Assembly: GCA_018818125.1 (NCBI GenBank)
Contig: JAHISQ010000021.1
Location: forward strand, 19,779-83,778
Direction: 5' to 3'
DNA length: 64,000 nt
DNA from: Candidatus Rifleibacteriota bacterium
GTDB lineage: Bacteria; Muiribacteriota; Ozemobacteria; Ozemobacterales; Ozemobacteraceae
The translations under genes and the position numbers were made by a program. Positions 44,801-51,099 of this stretch are shown piece after piece. Each line of letters opens with the position of its first letter. Within the stretch, counting starts at the first letter, position 1. The notes beneath the pieces are model-generated. The model was given only the letters and a program-made list of their open reading frames with translations, was not told the origin of the DNA and ran no database searches.

Positions 44801-45077
44801 AGACATGTTCGACGCCGTCGATCTGCCACATCAATTTTTCCAGTGGTCGGGTGACTAGTTCTTCTACTTCGCGCGAAGAATGCCCGGGAAACGACACGTA
44901 AACATCGACCATGGGCACAACAATCTGCGGCTCTTCTTCGCGCGGAGTAAGGGCGATCGCCATGGTGCCGGCAATTACGGCGAACACGATCAGCAGTATC
45001 GACAGCGGCCCGGTCAGAAACGCTCTGACGATGCCAGCGATAAAGCCTTGAGGTTCATTGGTGTTTTCATTGTTCAT
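41835..45077 (-). CDS. RND-family efflux pump, inner-membrane permease
   Basis: A 1080-residue AcrB/HAE1-type transporter with 12 predicted TMs: TM1 is near residues 15-35, two large periplasmic loops follow TM1 and TM7, and there are two TM clusters. The TM4 proton-relay acids are present (LGLVVDDPITNVDN). The TM10 position that is Lys in AcrB reads GGIVIRNSVVLIEF, giving Arg. It uses the proton gradient to export an unknown substrate, probably hydrophobic or amphiphilic compounds. It is the first gene of a pump-then-adaptor operon, the reverse of the common acrA-acrB order. Confidence 0.93.
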   Translation of the reverse strand: MNNENTNEPQGFIAGIVRAFLTGPLSILLIVFAVIAGTMAIALTPREEEPQIVVPMVDVYVSFPGHSSREVEELVTRPLEKLMWQIDGVEHVYSMSSRDNSMVTVRFYVGQDRDRAMVRIRDKVEGNRDIVPPGVQNWVVKPVEIDDVPIVTLTLTSSVTSASELRRIAEEAEARLASVRNVFRSEIHGGYRREFRVEADQTRMQALGICFGDIFMAISSNNHIADSGRIIEGENSMRILAGNSIKSTTEIARIPIRSIEGRAVYIEDVARVLDTVNEPDWYHHSTYGEASKRDGTGERQQAVTLSFSKKKGTNAVDVAREVIAEAEKLKGKVIPPEIDMIVSRNYGETANDKVNELLSSMLFAILTVVGLMAFTMGWRAAVVVGLSVPVSFALALFINLVAGFTINRVTLFALILSLGLVVDDPITNVDNIQRHLQMGKEPPEKATVTAVMEVIVPVIMSTLAIIVSFTPMFFITGMMGPYMGPMAINVPLTVTFSTVCALTFVPWVGYKLLKSVKAEPGDVNDGVPPWVRRFYRWLISPFLQRRNAILLMIAIFLMLGTSGLLLLFRKVPLKMLPFDNKDELQLIVDMPEGSSLEHTDKAVREFEKFLSRVNEVESIQSYVGIPAPIDFNGLVRHYNLRRKNSNADIRINLAGKSSRKQQSHAIALRLRNDLTAIAEKYKAIVSIVEIPPGPPVFSTLTVEVYGDEDRSYDEIVAGAEFLQQQLKEEDSVHIAQIDNMNETEHDRVIFIPDVQKAAMHGLSATSIQQAMTQAVRGSVVGIAHIDNEREPVLIKIRLPLAERNSLQRLSEIGLRDSSGLLVPLGELGEFKIEKEEQVIQHKNMRPVVFVTAECVGRPPAEIVFDMQDRLQKNPLPPGINVEWAGEGEWEITVRVFRDLGIAFGIALIGIYLLLAVQMNNFVMPLLVMSAIPLTIIGIAPGFYLLNLVAADVVGGYPDPIFFTATAMIGMIALGGIVIRNSVVLIEFIQDSVKQGQTLKESILESGAVRFRPIMLTAATTLLGAWPITLDPIFSGLAWSLIFGLLASTAFTLLVVPTLYYFSQVGRQTATASTTDQEVKS

Positions 45078-45694
45078 AATTAAATCCCTCAGTAAAGCTG
45101 TCTATTTGTAACACAAAATAATACTAAATTTCAAGTAGCGACTAGATATCTCTATTTATCAGTTTTGCAAACAAAATACCAGTGTAATCTGTTAAAAATT
45201 TAACCTGCCGTAAGTTTAAAGATGCTTAACACTCTACACAATATTTCTATCCTCGCGCTAAGATTTGTTTTTCAGCTCTACGGGTTCCGGTTTGCTGCTT
45301 AGTTGACACCGGCAGCAGCGGCATCTAGCGCTCAGAGAAGCTTCCAGCCGTAAAAGCACGGCTATTCGCCCTATTTACAAGGCACCAAGAAACATACCTT
45401 ATCGGAACATAGCTGCGTCAGCGAAAACAGAACGAAGCAGATCTGCTGCAATAAATTCTGATCAATTAAAAAAAAATTACATTTTACCTATTACGTTGGC
45501 AGTGCGGGTAGCCGATAGTAAATTAAGAAGCATAATGATCAGCTCTGGATTGCCCTAACCAAAAGTGGCATTATACTTTTGCAAAGCTGGTGTCAGAACA
45601 TGAAGATCAAGATCTGACAATTTATCAGAGTTGCGACAGACATTAAGGTAATAAGGTTTTTAAACCGCAATTTTATTTGTTTTCAGGAGGAATT
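45078..45694. other. Divergent intergenic region between RND operon and H1-like gene
   Basis: About 600 bp with no convincing gene on either strand. It must hold the outward promoters of both flanking genes. A TTGACA hexamer occurs at about 45303, but no well-spaced -10 was identified. No hairpin or repeat stands out. Confidence 0.5.
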
Positions 45695-46108
45695 ATGCCG
45701 ATTTCCAAAACCAAGCCCGCTGTTAAGAAAGTTGTTAAAAAAGCAGCTGCTCCCGCCAAAGTTGTTAAGAAAGCTGCACCCGCTAAGAAGGCGCCCGTAA
45801 AAAAAGCTGCCGCTGCTCCCAAAAAAGCTGCACCAGTTAAAAAAGCTCCGGCCAAAAAAGTGGTAGCCAAAAAAGCTCCTGCTAAAAAAGTTGTAGCTAC
45901 CAAAGTAGTAAAAAAAGCTGCTCCCGCTAAAAAAGTTGTAGCTACCAAAGTAGTAAAAAAAGCTGCTCCTGCCAAAAAGGCAGCCGCTGTAAAAGTCGTA
46001 AAAAAAGTGGCTCCAGCAAAAAAAGCTCCTGCCAAAAAACCTGCGCCTGCTACTAAAAAGCCTGCTCCCGCAACCAAAAAGATCATTAGCACCATAAAAA
46101 AGAAGTAG
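45695..46108 (+). CDS. Histone H1-like Lys/Ala/Pro-rich DNA-binding protein
   Basis: A 137-residue, extremely basic low-complexity protein made of KKAAPAKK, KKVV and KKAP units, like eukaryotic H1 tails and bacterial HctB/AlgP-type proteins. The ATG at 45695 is chosen because AGGAGG lies 4 bases upstream of it; the frame runs back to a TTG without such support. Residues about 63-92 are two exact copies of a 15-residue unit, from a 45-bp tandem DNA repeat. It probably binds DNA non-specifically and compacts the nucleoid. It is monocistronic and followed by a strong hairpin. Confidence 0.85.
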   Translation: MPISKTKPAVKKVVKKAAAPAKVVKKAAPAKKAPVKKAAAAPKKAAPVKKAPAKKVVAKKAPAKKVVATKVVKKAAPAKKVVATKVVKKAAPAKKAAAVKVVKKVAPAKKAPAKKPAPATKKPAPATKKIISTIKKK

Positions 46109-46215
46109 TCGCCGCGCCAAGCGCTTATTTTCTCGACTGCCGACCAGTATCGTAAGGATACCTGGCGGTCGCCGGGTTCACCCGGATACATACTGACCTT
46201 AATGTTTCCGTACAG

Positions 46216-46254
46216 AACATCGCCCCATCGACCAATTGTCGATGGGGCGATGTT
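46216..46254 (+). terminator. Strong hairpin terminator after the H1-like gene
   Basis: A perfect 17-bp stem (AACATCGCCCCATCGAC pairing with its complement) closes a 5-base CAATT loop and is followed by TGTTT. The T-tract is short, but the stem is very strong. Confidence 0.7.
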
Positions 46255-46358
46255 GTTTCCGGTAGCTGTCGGTCAAATGAAAACAATGATTGAAACGCTG
46301 TATTTTCGCAGAAAAATCATTAGAATATTATGAAATACAAGACAGGGAGTAAGACACC

Positions 46359-46757
46359 ATGACACCTCGTGAAGTTGTTGAATCATTCTGGGAAACTATG
46401 AGAACAAACGATTTTCATGCAGCAGGCAGGTGGCTTGCCGATGACTTTGAGTGCCATTGGCCGCAGTCGTCTGAAGTTATCTGCGGCCGCGTCAATTTTG
46501 CCGAACTCAACAGCAACTACCCGGCCAAAAGCCTTTGGCAGTTTGATCTGGTGAGTCTCATCTGTGAAGGCGACACAGTCGTAACTGATGTAAAGGTCAC
46601 TGATGGCAATGTTCATGCCCGGGCGATAACATTTCATAGCGTCAAAAGCGACCTGATCACTCGGCAGACAGAGTTCTGGCCAGATGATTTTGCGCCACCA
46701 TCCTGGCGGCGACAGTGGGTAAAGCTGCAGTCAGCTTCAGGACAACTGGAAAAGTGA
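46359..46757 (+). CDS. SnoaL-like / NTF2-fold small protein
   Basis: A 132-residue soluble protein opening MTPREVVESFWETMRTNDF and LADDFECHWPQS, then FAELNSNYP and VKVTDGNVHARAITFH. This is the usual pattern of SnoaL-like polyketide-cyclase/NTF2-fold domains, which form a cone-shaped small-molecule pocket. The ligand is unknown. A GGGAG ribosome site precedes the ATG. It stands alone between the H1-like gene and ssrA. Confidence 0.72.
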   Translation: MTPREVVESFWETMRTNDFHAAGRWLADDFECHWPQSSEVICGRVNFAELNSNYPAKSLWQFDLVSLICEGDTVVTDVKVTDGNVHARAITFHSVKSDLITRQTEFWPDDFAPPSWRRQWVKLQSASGQLEK

Positions 46758-46807
46758 CCAGGATTGAGCCTTTATTATGGACGGCAGTGCTGATAGCGCA
46801 TTCTTTC

Positions 46808-46836
46808 TTGCTTTAGTAGAAGATTTGGTCTATACT
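46808..46836 (+). promoter_or_regulatory. sigma70 promoter of ssrA
   Basis: TTGCTT (46808-46813), a 17-base spacer, then TATACT (46831-46836). This puts transcription start about 25 bases before the mature tmRNA 5' end, leaving a short leader for RNase P. Confidence 0.65.
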
Positions 46837-46869
46837 ATGATTAGTGGTTGTTTGTACAATCATCGAACC

Positions 46870-47229
46870 GGGGGCGACCTGGTTTCGACGGGGAGTGTGA
46901 GCTGCCACCTGCCATTCGAGGTTGATCGAAAGGCCTCGTAAAAAATCGGTCAAAAAACAAAAGCTAACGAAGACTTAGCACTCGCAGCCTAAGCGCGCTG
47001 TGACGGTCCCCCGGATGATTCTGCCAGTAAGCACCGGGAAGGCCGACATTAAAACTGGCTGGACTTAATACTGGGCCACTGGGGTAGTAAGTCGAGAAAA
47101 TCCAGACGGATCGGATGAGTAGAGACCTGCCTGTGGGTTGCGAAAATCTTAAAAAAATGATTGCAGGATATAATGGTAGACGGTGTCTGTGAACCTTTTC
47201 GGACGCGGGTTCGATTCCCGCCGCCTCCA
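46870..47229 (+). ncRNA. ssrA: tmRNA (transfer-messenger RNA)
   Basis: The 5' end GGGGGCGACCTGGTTTCGAC is the conserved tmRNA start. The 3' end has a TpsiC arm (GCGGG, TTCGATT, CCCGC) and acceptor strand CGCCTCC with discriminator A. The acceptor stem has a G3-U70 wobble, the AlaRS identity element. CCA is not encoded. The resume codon GCT at 46963 opens the tag reading frame ANEDLALAA, ending TAA at 46990-46992. It rescues stalled ribosomes with SmpB and tags the products for proteolysis. The gene is in one piece, not circularly permuted. Its 3' end is also the insertion site for the array of elements that follows. Confidence 0.97.
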
Positions 47230-47658
47230 CTGCGCAAATCCTCGTCCAAAACGGGGATTTTGTGCTTTTAGACAGAGTTCCAACAGATTTTTTGTTGAGG
47301 AATTCTTTTGAGTAAAGCAACAAAGGAAGGTTCTGTCAAAGAACTATTGCCTTCAGAAATGTCATAGCCCACGCCTACGATGCAATTGACGATGAGGTTG
47401 TATTCCTTGTCATAAAGAAATAAATTCCAGCCTTGCTTGCAGATTTGAGAAAAAAACTGAAAAGCTGATCTGCAGCTCAGACACCTCAGCTGCCACAATA
47501 CCCGTAAAATCTCTTTCTGGTTTTCTGGGCTCTACAGACCTTAAAACCAGAAATTCCAATTATGCATGGGCCTAATTCAGGGAGACTTAAAGGTTAATCA
47601 ATTGACATCTTCAAAATTTTCCCTAGATTGCAGGTAAGACAATAAAAGTGGACAAATT
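47230..47658. other. Gap after ssrA: terminator plus degenerate copy of the ssrA-flank repeat
   Basis: Contains the tmRNA terminator, then a stretch ending near 47310 (AGATTTTTTGTTGAGGAATT) that also occurs at 52180 and 54550. At about 47505-47560 there is a decayed version of the long CTCTTTC...GAAA hairpin found in the other copies. No supported gene. Confidence 0.55.
47232..47269 (+). terminator. tmRNA terminator (part of the repeated insertion-site sequence)
   Basis: GCGCAAA-TCCTCGT pairs with ACGGGGA-TTTGTGC (one bulged T), followed by TTTT. The same hairpin recurs at 52116-52149 and 54493-54527 with paired changes that keep the stem, so it is a conserved part of the duplicated ssrA 3' flank. 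Confidence 0.8.
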
Positions 47659-48390
47659 ATGCCTCCAATTTATTTAATGATCTATATTCTTTATTTGCTG
47701 GCAATCATTATTGCCATTTTTGCGATTCCTTTAATCCTGGAATTAGTATTTAGAAAAAATATTTCGAGCTCAGCCCGTAATTTTGATAAAAAACTTTTGA
47801 GAATTTTCCTTACTTTTATTGTGACCGTAATGATAGTAAAGTGCTCCTCAACATTTTCTTCGACCGAGGCAATGCAAATTTGTTTGAATCATGGTTGCGA
47901 AAGAAGGGCTACATTAATTAGTTTTAGCCTTTTATCCTGGGAACTAAATGAAGAACACGAAGATTACGTAAAGTCACCTGAGTTCTCAAGTTATTCTGTG
48001 AAATTATTCAAATTTTCACCCGGGGGCGCTCACAATTGGAAAACAAGAAATGGAGCCGGGGGAGGCTGGGATGGCTTGAGTTATTCAGCGTATACCTGCA
48101 GCGGCCATTGGAGAGTGAAATTGTCAGCAAAATGCTGTTCAATGGAAATGGAGCGAAAAATCTCAGCACTTTCCAGAAAGGCTCCTGAACTCTTGAAAAG
48201 GCTTATTGCTTTCATTGATGCCAGAGAAAAAGCGCAGGACTGGAGAGAAAGTTACGAGATAATCGAGGATGATGATGACCTCCAGCACTCAATAAAACTT
48301 TCCTATTTTCCTTTCAAAGAACTCGATTCGAAACTGTCTGAGCTGGAAAGCCTTTATTCGGATTCCATGCCAGAAACGACTATTGAATAG
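47659..48390 (+). CDS. Unknown two-TM membrane protein
   Basis: A 243-residue protein not recognised. Two N-terminal hydrophobic helices (about 5-30 and 48-66, the second ending in Cys) are followed by a mostly hydrophilic domain of about 175 residues containing GGAHNWKTRNGAGGGWDG and an acidic C-terminal half (YEIIEDDDDLQ). The ATG follows closely after an AT-rich region with a weak ribosome site. It is the only plus-strand gene of the first ssrA-linked segment; its base composition is more AT-rich than the left part of the window. Confidence 0.6.
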   Translation: MPPIYLMIYILYLLAIIIAIFAIPLILELVFRKNISSSARNFDKKLLRIFLTFIVTVMIVKCSSTFSSTEAMQICLNHGCERRATLISFSLLSWELNEEHEDYVKSPEFSSYSVKLFKFSPGGAHNWKTRNGAGGGWDGLSYSAYTCSGHWRVKLSAKCCSMEMERKISALSRKAPELLKRLIAFIDAREKAQDWRESYEIIEDDDDLQHSIKLSYFPFKELDSKLSELESLYSDSMPETTIE

Positions 48391-48478
48391 CAGGTCCATT
48401 GAAAAACTGCAATAAAACAGGAAAACTCTAACCAGGACTGGCGCTGAAACGGAAAAAGTTATGCTTTGTTTTTCATGG

Positions 48479-49216
48479 TCAGGTTTTCGAGCAATCGATT
48501 TTCTGGTCGGTTGGTGGCAAAATTTGAGGTTGAGAAGCTACCTGGTCGCATATAAACGTAGAAAGAGTTGTTGCATAGGCTACGCAGATCGAGAAATTAT
48601 CTATCCAGTGCATGTCGAAATAATCTTTGAGCACGAAAAATATTGCTGTGATAAATACCATATTTATTATTGTGCCAATAAATGGAGTATCCCTGTTCGA
48701 AAATTGTTTCTCGCCAATTATCTCAAGCTTTAAAAGAAATATGAGAATTAATCCCTGGAACATGTTCCAGGCTCCAAAGAATTGAATCCATGAGTTGGGG
48801 CCGTACTGGTAAAGGCGATAGCCACCAAGGAGTCCACTCAATATGCAGCAAACAGCGGCAAAAAATACCAGCGTCTTTTTATCAGACTGCAATTTCCTGG
48901 CGCCAGTTAAAACGTGCAACCATGACAGTCCAGCTAACCAGACATAGAAAATGACCGGCAATAAAATTATGACCGGATAGTTTAATCCAAATTCAGCTAT
49001 TAGTGTCTTAATGCCAGGCTGAAAATAAGCGATTAATGCCAGAAGGTATGCCATCAAAGCCACAGGGAGCTCATTAAAGGTTGGGATAAATATCCACTTG
49101 AGGGGTTCCTTTTTGAATTCGTAGTTTTCTACCGACTTGAAGGTTTTCCCATCAGCGTCCAGTTCGGGCGTTACATATATTTTTATATATTCTTTTTCGG
49201 GATTGATACTTTTCAT
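48479..49216 (-). CDS. Unknown polytopic membrane protein
   Basis: A 245-residue protein with a short soluble N-terminus (MKSINPEKEYIKIYVTPELD) and about six hydrophobic segments (e.g. LPVALMAYLLALIAYF, YPVIILLPVIFYVWLAGL, TLVFFAAVCCILSGLLGG, MFQGLILIFLLKLEII, INMVFITAIFFVL). No family was recognised and no transport or enzyme motif is visible. It is convergent with the 47659 gene inside the first ssrA-linked segment; together they may be its cargo. Confidence 0.6.
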   Translation of the reverse strand: MKSINPEKEYIKIYVTPELDADGKTFKSVENYEFKKEPLKWIFIPTFNELPVALMAYLLALIAYFQPGIKTLIAEFGLNYPVIILLPVIFYVWLAGLSWLHVLTGARKLQSDKKTLVFFAAVCCILSGLLGGYRLYQYGPNSWIQFFGAWNMFQGLILIFLLKLEIIGEKQFSNRDTPFIGTIINMVFITAIFFVLKDYFDMHWIDNFSICVAYATTLSTFICDQVASQPQILPPTDQKIDCSKT

Positions 49217-49291
49217 AATCTGCTTTGTTCTTAATGGAAGCTTAATAAAGTGTATTGCGAAAATGATTACTTTTCAAGCAAACACCGGAAT

Positions 49292-49330
49292 GAACCGGAC
49301 GAGGAAATAGCCTGATGTGGACCGCCTCCA
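49292..49330 (+). repeat. ssrA-end repeat, copy 1 (candidate attachment site)
   Basis: GAACCGGACGAGGAAATAG followed by a short spacer and GTGGACCGCCTCCAC. The last bases equal the tmRNA 3' end (CCGCCTCCAC). The part before them is shared with copies at 52075, 54456 and 59619 but not with ssrA. Downstream, this copy has its own strong terminator instead of the tmRNA one. Confidence 0.75.
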
Positions 49331-49337
49331 CAGTTTG

Positions 49338-49375
49338 AAAACTCGTCCGCTTTGCAAAAAAGCGGACGAGTTTTT
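49338..49375 (+). terminator. Strong bidirectional terminator after repeat copy 1
   Basis: AAAACTCGTCCGCTTT pairs perfectly with AAAGCGGACGAGTTTT over 16 bp around a 5-base loop and is followed by T-rich DNA. It sits exactly where the tmRNA terminator sits relative to CCGCCTCCA, a different sequence in the same place. Confidence 0.85.
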
Positions 49376-49392
49376 AATAATGGGAGGAATTC

Positions 49393-49458
49393 ATGAGCAG
49401 CAAAGACCTGATAATTAAAGAACTTGATAACTTGCCGCCGAAAGCGCATAGACTGTAA
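49393..49458 (+). pseudogene. Remnant of a DUF2281-type antitoxin gene
   Basis: A 21-codon frame, MSSKDLIIKELDNLPPKAHR then Leu and stop. It has an excellent ribosome site (GGAGGAATTC) and matches the typical N-terminus of DUF2281/antitoxin proteins (MxxKELIIKELDxLPP). The rest of such a gene (about 50 more residues) is missing, so it is a truncated remnant just inside the second segment. Confidence 0.55.
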
Positions 49459-49558
49459 AAGAATGTAATGCCCCCCGCCGTCAAGACAGTTTTTTGAAAA
49501 ATTTAAGGTGGTTCAATGCTTCCACTAATAGTTATCTTCTCCCACGTTTTTTTCTCAA

Positions 49559-49595
49559 TTCAAAAACAGTCTCTTCTTAAACTTCCTCACCGTCC
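49559..49595. repeat. 37-bp direct repeat flanking the ORF6N gene, left copy
   Basis: TTCAAAAACAGTCTCTTCTT and the following 17 bases match 50165-50201 at 35 of 37 positions. The two copies lie just outside both ends of the ORF6N gene, as in a target duplication or a duplication by recombination. On the minus strand both encode the same C-terminal tail (RTVRKFKKRLFL) followed by a stop codon a residue later. Confidence 0.7.
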
Positions 49596-49602
49596 GTATA
49601 AT

Positions 49603-50154
49603 TCAATCTTTTTCAGGTTTAAACCCAATTTGCGGCTTTTTCTTCGCTCTGGGATTCAGCATGGTATTGATAGTTGCGAAGATCAGTTTTATGTCGCCGG
49701 TGTTGCTTCTGACTGTTTTTTCCAGTTCTCTGATCTTCGCGGCGATCTCGGCGCTGACAGACGCCAGCTGTCTGAGTCTTACAAATGCCTCAATGATCTG
49801 AATGCTTACAGCTATCGCCTGCTTGCTTTTCAGAACATTGGCAAGCATCAGCACGCCGTGTTCGGTGAAAACGCGGGTGACGTATCTTCTGCCGCCACGA
49901 TTCTCTTTACCGGTCGTGCTTTTCGGTTTTGAGGTCGCAAATTGCGACCTCAAACTTTCTTCTTCCTTTGGTGTCAGCTGAAACATAAAACTTTCAGGAA
50001 AGCGCTCGATGTTTCGCTTGACCTGCTCATTAAGGCGCTTCGTCTCCACGTCATATAATTCAGCCAGATCGGAATCAAACATGACTCGCTGGCCACGTAT
50101 CAGATAAATTTTGCTCTCAATAATGTCTGATTCTGTCGTTATCGCTCTACTCAT
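49603..50154 (-). CDS. ORF6N-domain protein
   Basis: A 183-residue soluble protein. Residues about 10-95 form an ORF6N domain (IESKIYLIRGQRVMFDSDLA, ELYDVETKRLNEQVKRNIER, FMFQLTPKEEESLRSQFATS), a DNA-binding module first described in phage proteins and found alone in many bacterial chromosomes. The next section contains TEHGVLMLANVLKSKQAIAV, and the end is a helical coiled coil. Its role is unknown; a regulatory or phage-related function is usually assumed. It is flanked by 37-bp direct repeats. A close paralogue is encoded at 53825. Confidence 0.85.
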   Translation of the reverse strand: MSRAITTESDIIESKIYLIRGQRVMFDSDLAELYDVETKRLNEQVKRNIERFPESFMFQLTPKEEESLRSQFATSKPKSTTGKENRGGRRYVTRVFTEHGVLMLANVLKSKQAIAVSIQIIEAFVRLRQLASVSAEIAAKIRELEKTVRSNTGDIKLIFATINTMLNPRAKKKPQIGFKPEKD

Positions 50155-50164
50155 TTTGTCCTAT

Positions 50165-50201
50165 TTCAAAAACAATCTCTTCTTAAACTTCCTGACCGTC
50201 C
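50165..50201. repeat. 37-bp direct repeat flanking the ORF6N gene, right copy
   Basis: Second copy of the 49559 repeat, two mismatches in 37. Here the minus strand reads ...KGILLRTVRKFKKRLF followed by a stop, which looks like the true end of a lost gene. From here to 50589 no supported gene is seen. Confidence 0.7.
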
Positions 50202-50589
50202 TCAGCAAGATCCCTTTAACTTCAAGCTTTTCATTCTCAATGTTCGTAACACAGAAGGCGTGTAAAACGCCCCAATTCCTTTTTTGCTTTCTATAGTTTG
50301 ATTCATGGCAGATCATGGAAACTCCGACAGCTATTTTTCAAGCAAAAGTGGTGCCAAACAGACAATAAATACTCCATTTTGGCGCATTATTCAAGTTTGC
50401 CGGAGCAGGTTTGCTTATATTCTTATTCCGATAGACCAGGCACCCAAACGCATTTTGCCTGTTTTATCGAAATCCACCCCAAGTGCTCTTTGATAGCCTA
50501 ACTGGCGCTTTGTTTATGACTTGTTCCATGGACTGGAGTTCATAAGTAGGCTATCTGGAATTGACTCAAAGATTATGTTGTGTATTATT

Positions 50590-50787
50590 GTGTATACAAA
50601 TAGTTCGGAGTTGATTAAAAAGCAGAAGGCTGGCGGGTGGCATCTGGTGAATGTTAAAGGCAGCCATCACCAGTTTAAGCACGAAGGCAAAGAAGATAAG
50701 GTTACAATCAAACACCCTGCCAAAGATATTCACTCGGAACTTTACGTAGCATATTCAGGCAGGCGGGCTGTCTGGAGCTGGAGGTAA
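50590..50787 (+). pseudogene. hicA: hicA toxin gene with a one-base deletion
   Basis: From the GTG at 50590 the frame reads YTNSSELIKKQKAGGWHLV and KGSHHQFKHEGKEDKV, then IKHPAKDI, a standard HicA mRNA-interferase double-stranded-RNA-binding-like fold including the key His (GSHHQFKH). After KDI the frame changes to HSELYVAYSG. In another frame the expected HicA ending is intact (LGTLRSIFRQAG), and one extra C near 50731 would restore IPLGTLRSI. So the toxin lost its native C-terminus by a single-base deletion and is probably inactive, unless this is a sequencing error. Its partner hicB follows at 50791. Confidence 0.75.
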
Positions 50788-50790
50788 TAA

Positions 50791-51080
50791 ATGTTGTTTC
50801 CTGTAATTGTACATAAAGAGGGCAAAAGCTCGTTCGGAGTTACCATTCCCGATTTCCCAGGGTGCTTTACCGCTGGCGAGACTTTTGACGAGGCGATTAA
50901 AAGCGTTCAGGAGGCCATAGAATGCCATCTCGACGAGGGAGATAAGATACCAGAACCTTCGAGTATCGAGTTGCTGGCGAATAATCCAGACTTTTCCGGT
51001 GGGCTGTGGGTTATGGTTGAGATTCATTTGCCAGGAAAAACGGCCTGTCTCGATCAGCATTTCTTGCACGCAAGCGCTAA
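50791..51080 (+). pseudogene. hicB: hicB antitoxin gene with internal deletion and frameshift
   Basis: The N-terminal HicB RNase-H-like domain is clear: LFPVIVHKEGKSSFGVTIPD, FPGCFTAGETFDEAIKSVQE, then PEPSSIELLANNPDFSGGLW. After WVMVE the frame no longer fits. In another frame the expected ribbon-helix-helix C-terminus reads DSFARKNGLSRSAFLARKR with a stop at 51078-51080. About 20-25 residues between the two parts are missing and the frame is shifted, so the DNA-binding part cannot be made. The N-terminal frame runs on by chance into the next gene. Confidence 0.75.
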
Positions 51081-51099
51081 GGTGATGAGGAGCATTCGA

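Noticed and set aside
45695..46108. Interpretation of the KKA repeats as a CRISPR-like or satellite DNA repeat
   Set aside because: The repeat is in frame, codes for a plausible basic protein with ribosome site and terminator, and has no spacer structure.
45673..46191. Phe/Ala/Gly-rich minus-strand frames opposite the H1-like gene
   Set aside because: They are mirror translations of the Lys/Ala repeat; the plus-strand frame has the ribosome site and terminator.
46964..47323. Minus-strand frame across the tmRNA reading AVEAAGIEPASEKVHRH
   Set aside because: It is the well-known spurious translation of structured tRNA/tmRNA 3' ends; the DNA is ssrA. The related frames at 52019, 54444 and 59341 simply translate the repeated ssrA end.
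47268..47498. 76-residue minus-strand frame after ssrA (and similar short frames at 54819-55025 and 63519-63797)
   Set aside because: They share a peptide (SF VA/VV region) only because they overlap the dispersed repeat; there is no ribosome site or stable protein pattern, and one overlaps the ankyrin gene start region.
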